From Haloarcula nitratireducens (GTDB lineage Archaea > Halobacteriota > Halobacteria > Halobacteriales > Haloarculaceae): DNA of 64,000 nt. A program made the translations under genes and the position numbers. Below, in pieces: positions 62,932-64,000 of the stretch. A model generated the notes under the pieces. That model did no database searches. It was given only the letters and a program-made list of their open reading frames with translations, and was not told where the DNA came from. Where the stretch lies: the NCBI RefSeq assembly GCF_019599505.1, contig NZ_RKLT01000002.1, positions 186,001-250,000 on the forward strand. The letters are read 5' to 3'. How positions within the stretch are numbered: the first letter of the stretch is position 1; each line of letters starts with the position of its first letter.

Positions 62932-64000
62932 TCATCCGTCACCGAATTCTTTTCGAATCGCGTCCCGTTCGTCCTCGGAGAGCCCGTACAGCGAACAGAC
63001 CCGGCGATCGATGGCCGCCTCGGTTTCCGCGATTCGGTCGTCTAACTCCCGAGCGCGGGCGCGCTCGGCCGAGAACTCCCGAAGCCCCGCCGCCACGTCG
63101 TCGAGGCGCGGCAGCGTCAGCGACTGCAGTCGCGCCAGGAGCGAACTGGACTGCGTCGCGCTCCGGCGGAAGTCGGCGAACCCCTCGGCTCTGTCCGCGG
63201 CGTAGGGGACGAACGCTTCGATCAGCGTCTCGCGTTCGTCGTCCGCCCCGTCGAGTTCGAGCGCCGGAATCGGATCGGTCTCCGCGTACCCCCACCTATC
63301 GGTCTCGACCGCGTCGTCGTCCGGTTTGTACCGAGCGCTCGCGGCGAGGACGACGCCGCTCGAACGCGACTCGACGCGGACGTCACCGATTCGAAGATTC
63401 GGCAACTCGTCGGCGGTCGCCGCGAGTCTCGTCGCCGAGACGCCCTCGGCAGGTTGGCACTCTGGAAGGGCCCCCAGCGACGGCCCGAACTCGTACGTTC
63501 CGAGGTGTTCGGCGAGGTCGAGATCGAGTCGGGATCGCTCGGCCGTCAGTGAGAGCACGCGGTCGACGGCGTCGACGAGTTTCGGGTCCGGTTCGCCGTC
63601 GAACGCCATCGGTAGCGCCTCGAAGGTGGACTGGTTTATCTGCGGGAACACGGTTCGGTAAGCGGCGTGTTTGTAGTGGTGATAGAAGTTCAGCACCGAG
63701 GAGTTCAACACCCCCAGCAGGTGTTTGAGGTCGTCCGCCGATCCCGACTCGGCGTGGACGTTGTACGCCGATTTGACGGTCGCGAGACCGTCCGCGTCGA
63801 GCGTACCGACGAGCGACGCGCTGGTCTGGCGGAAGACGAGCTTCGGGCTCCCGTAGTTGCGCTCGGCCTTTTCGAGGTCGGCGGCCTCGACGTAGCGGAG
63901 TTCGCCCTCGTCGATGCCGTATCGACGCACCGCGCCGCCGGGCGCGATCGGTCGCGTCTCCCCCTCTCGCGGGCTCTCGGCGAGGTGCGCGGCGCGTTTG
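62932..64000 (-). CDS. Eco57I/TaqI-like restriction-modification methylase, C-terminal part
   Basis: The frame is open to the right edge, so this is the C-terminal ~356 residues of a larger protein. KLVFRQTSASLVGTLDADGL, LLGVLNSSVLNFYHHYK and RTVFPQINQSTFEALPM are typical of the TaqI-like target-recognition domain of Eco57I-type (type IIG) methylases and of BREX PglX-like proteins. A C-terminal coiled coil with ARELDDRIAETEAAIDRRV follows. Catalytic NPPY and SAM motifs would be outside the window. It is possibly the start of a defence island to the right. Confidence 0.82.
   Translation of the reverse strand, partial: KRAAHLAESPREGETRPIAPGGAVRRYGIDEGELRYVEAADLEKAERNYGSPKLVFRQTSASLVGTLDADGLATVKSAYNVHAESGSADDLKHLLGVLNSSVLNFYHHYKHAAYRTVFPQINQSTFEALPMAFDGEPDPKLVDAVDRVLSLTAERSRLDLDLAEHLGTYEFGPSLGALPECQPAEGVSATRLAATADELPNLRIGDVRVESRSSGVVLAASARYKPDDDAVETDRWGYAETDPIPALELDGADDERETLIEAFVPYAADRAEGFADFRRSATQSSSLLARLQSLTLPRLDDVAAGLREFSAERARARELDDRIAETEAAIDRRVCSLYGLSEDERDAIRKEFGDG

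Overview
The window is GC-rich chromosomal DNA from an extremely halophilic archaeon (class Halobacteria). The evidence is consistent: the proteins are acidic (Asp/Glu-rich, Lys-poor), archaeal marker genes are present (ribosomal protein S8e, eIF5A with a hypusine site, archaeal DnaG, archaeal-type HMG-CoA synthase, siroheme-dependent heme genes), many families are haloarchaea-restricted, and many genes have a TATA-like box centred about 27 nt before the start codon, as expected of leaderless transcripts. I cannot name the genus. No rRNA, tRNA or CRISPR array was found.

Layout. 1-7 kb: a possibly truncated VOC protein, an AstE-like deacylase, a PduO-type cobalamin adenosyltransferase, MsrA, two small haloarchaeal proteins, and a lone receiver convergent with a 1151-aa PAS/GAF histidine kinase. 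7-11.7 kb: a complete glycine cleavage operon (gcvT-gcvH-gcvPA-gcvPB, minus strand) with an unusual 60-bp tandem repeat between gcvPA and gcvPB. 11.7-12.7 kb: about 1 kb with no convincing gene. 12.7-24.3 kb: housekeeping genes (NYN nuclease-like, TatD-like, AbrB-PhoU, S8e, an aldehyde dehydrogenase/reductase pair, a threonine synthase-like enzyme, SprT, Nif3, agmatinase and eIF5A). 24.5-27.2 kb: an operon of a frameshifted PhyH dioxygenase, a divergent NRAMP-like permease and a P-loop protein. 27.2-31.8 kb: UbiB kinase, Hsp20, a GIDE-domain membrane protein, a degenerate MoeA-like protein and a HAD phosphatase. 31.9-36 kb: an apparent six-gene minus-strand operon for siroheme/heme (ahbAB fusion, siroheme synthase, hemA, then a membrane protein, PCD and an LWR-type protein). 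36-43 kb: cold-shock protein, two cis-prenyltransferase homologues, a DUF92 membrane protein and archaeal DnaG. 43-48 kb: sugar isomerase, tRNA-binding protein, sodium:solute symporter, peroxiredoxin and a CARF-like regulator. 48-56 kb: an inverted-repeat element, valS, pdxS, MscS channel and a collapsed receiver/kinase remnant. 56-64 kb: a large pilin-like surface protein, HMG-CoA synthase, ferredoxin-reductase-like protein, XRE regulator, pilin-like protein, a Cys-rich four-helix protein, and the C-terminal part of an Eco57I/TaqI-like DNA methylase running off the right edge.

Most of the window is core genome. No complete, clearly novel multi-gene system was identified. The best leads are the nested inverted-repeat element at 48.05-48.22 kb, the in-frame repeat ORF bridging gcvPA and gcvPB, the PhyH/NRAMP-like/P-loop operon, the hairpin array at 60.85-61.02 kb, and what may be the edge of an accessory or defence island after 62 kb. 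Where two start codons were possible, I generally preferred the one about 27 nt after a TATA-like box.
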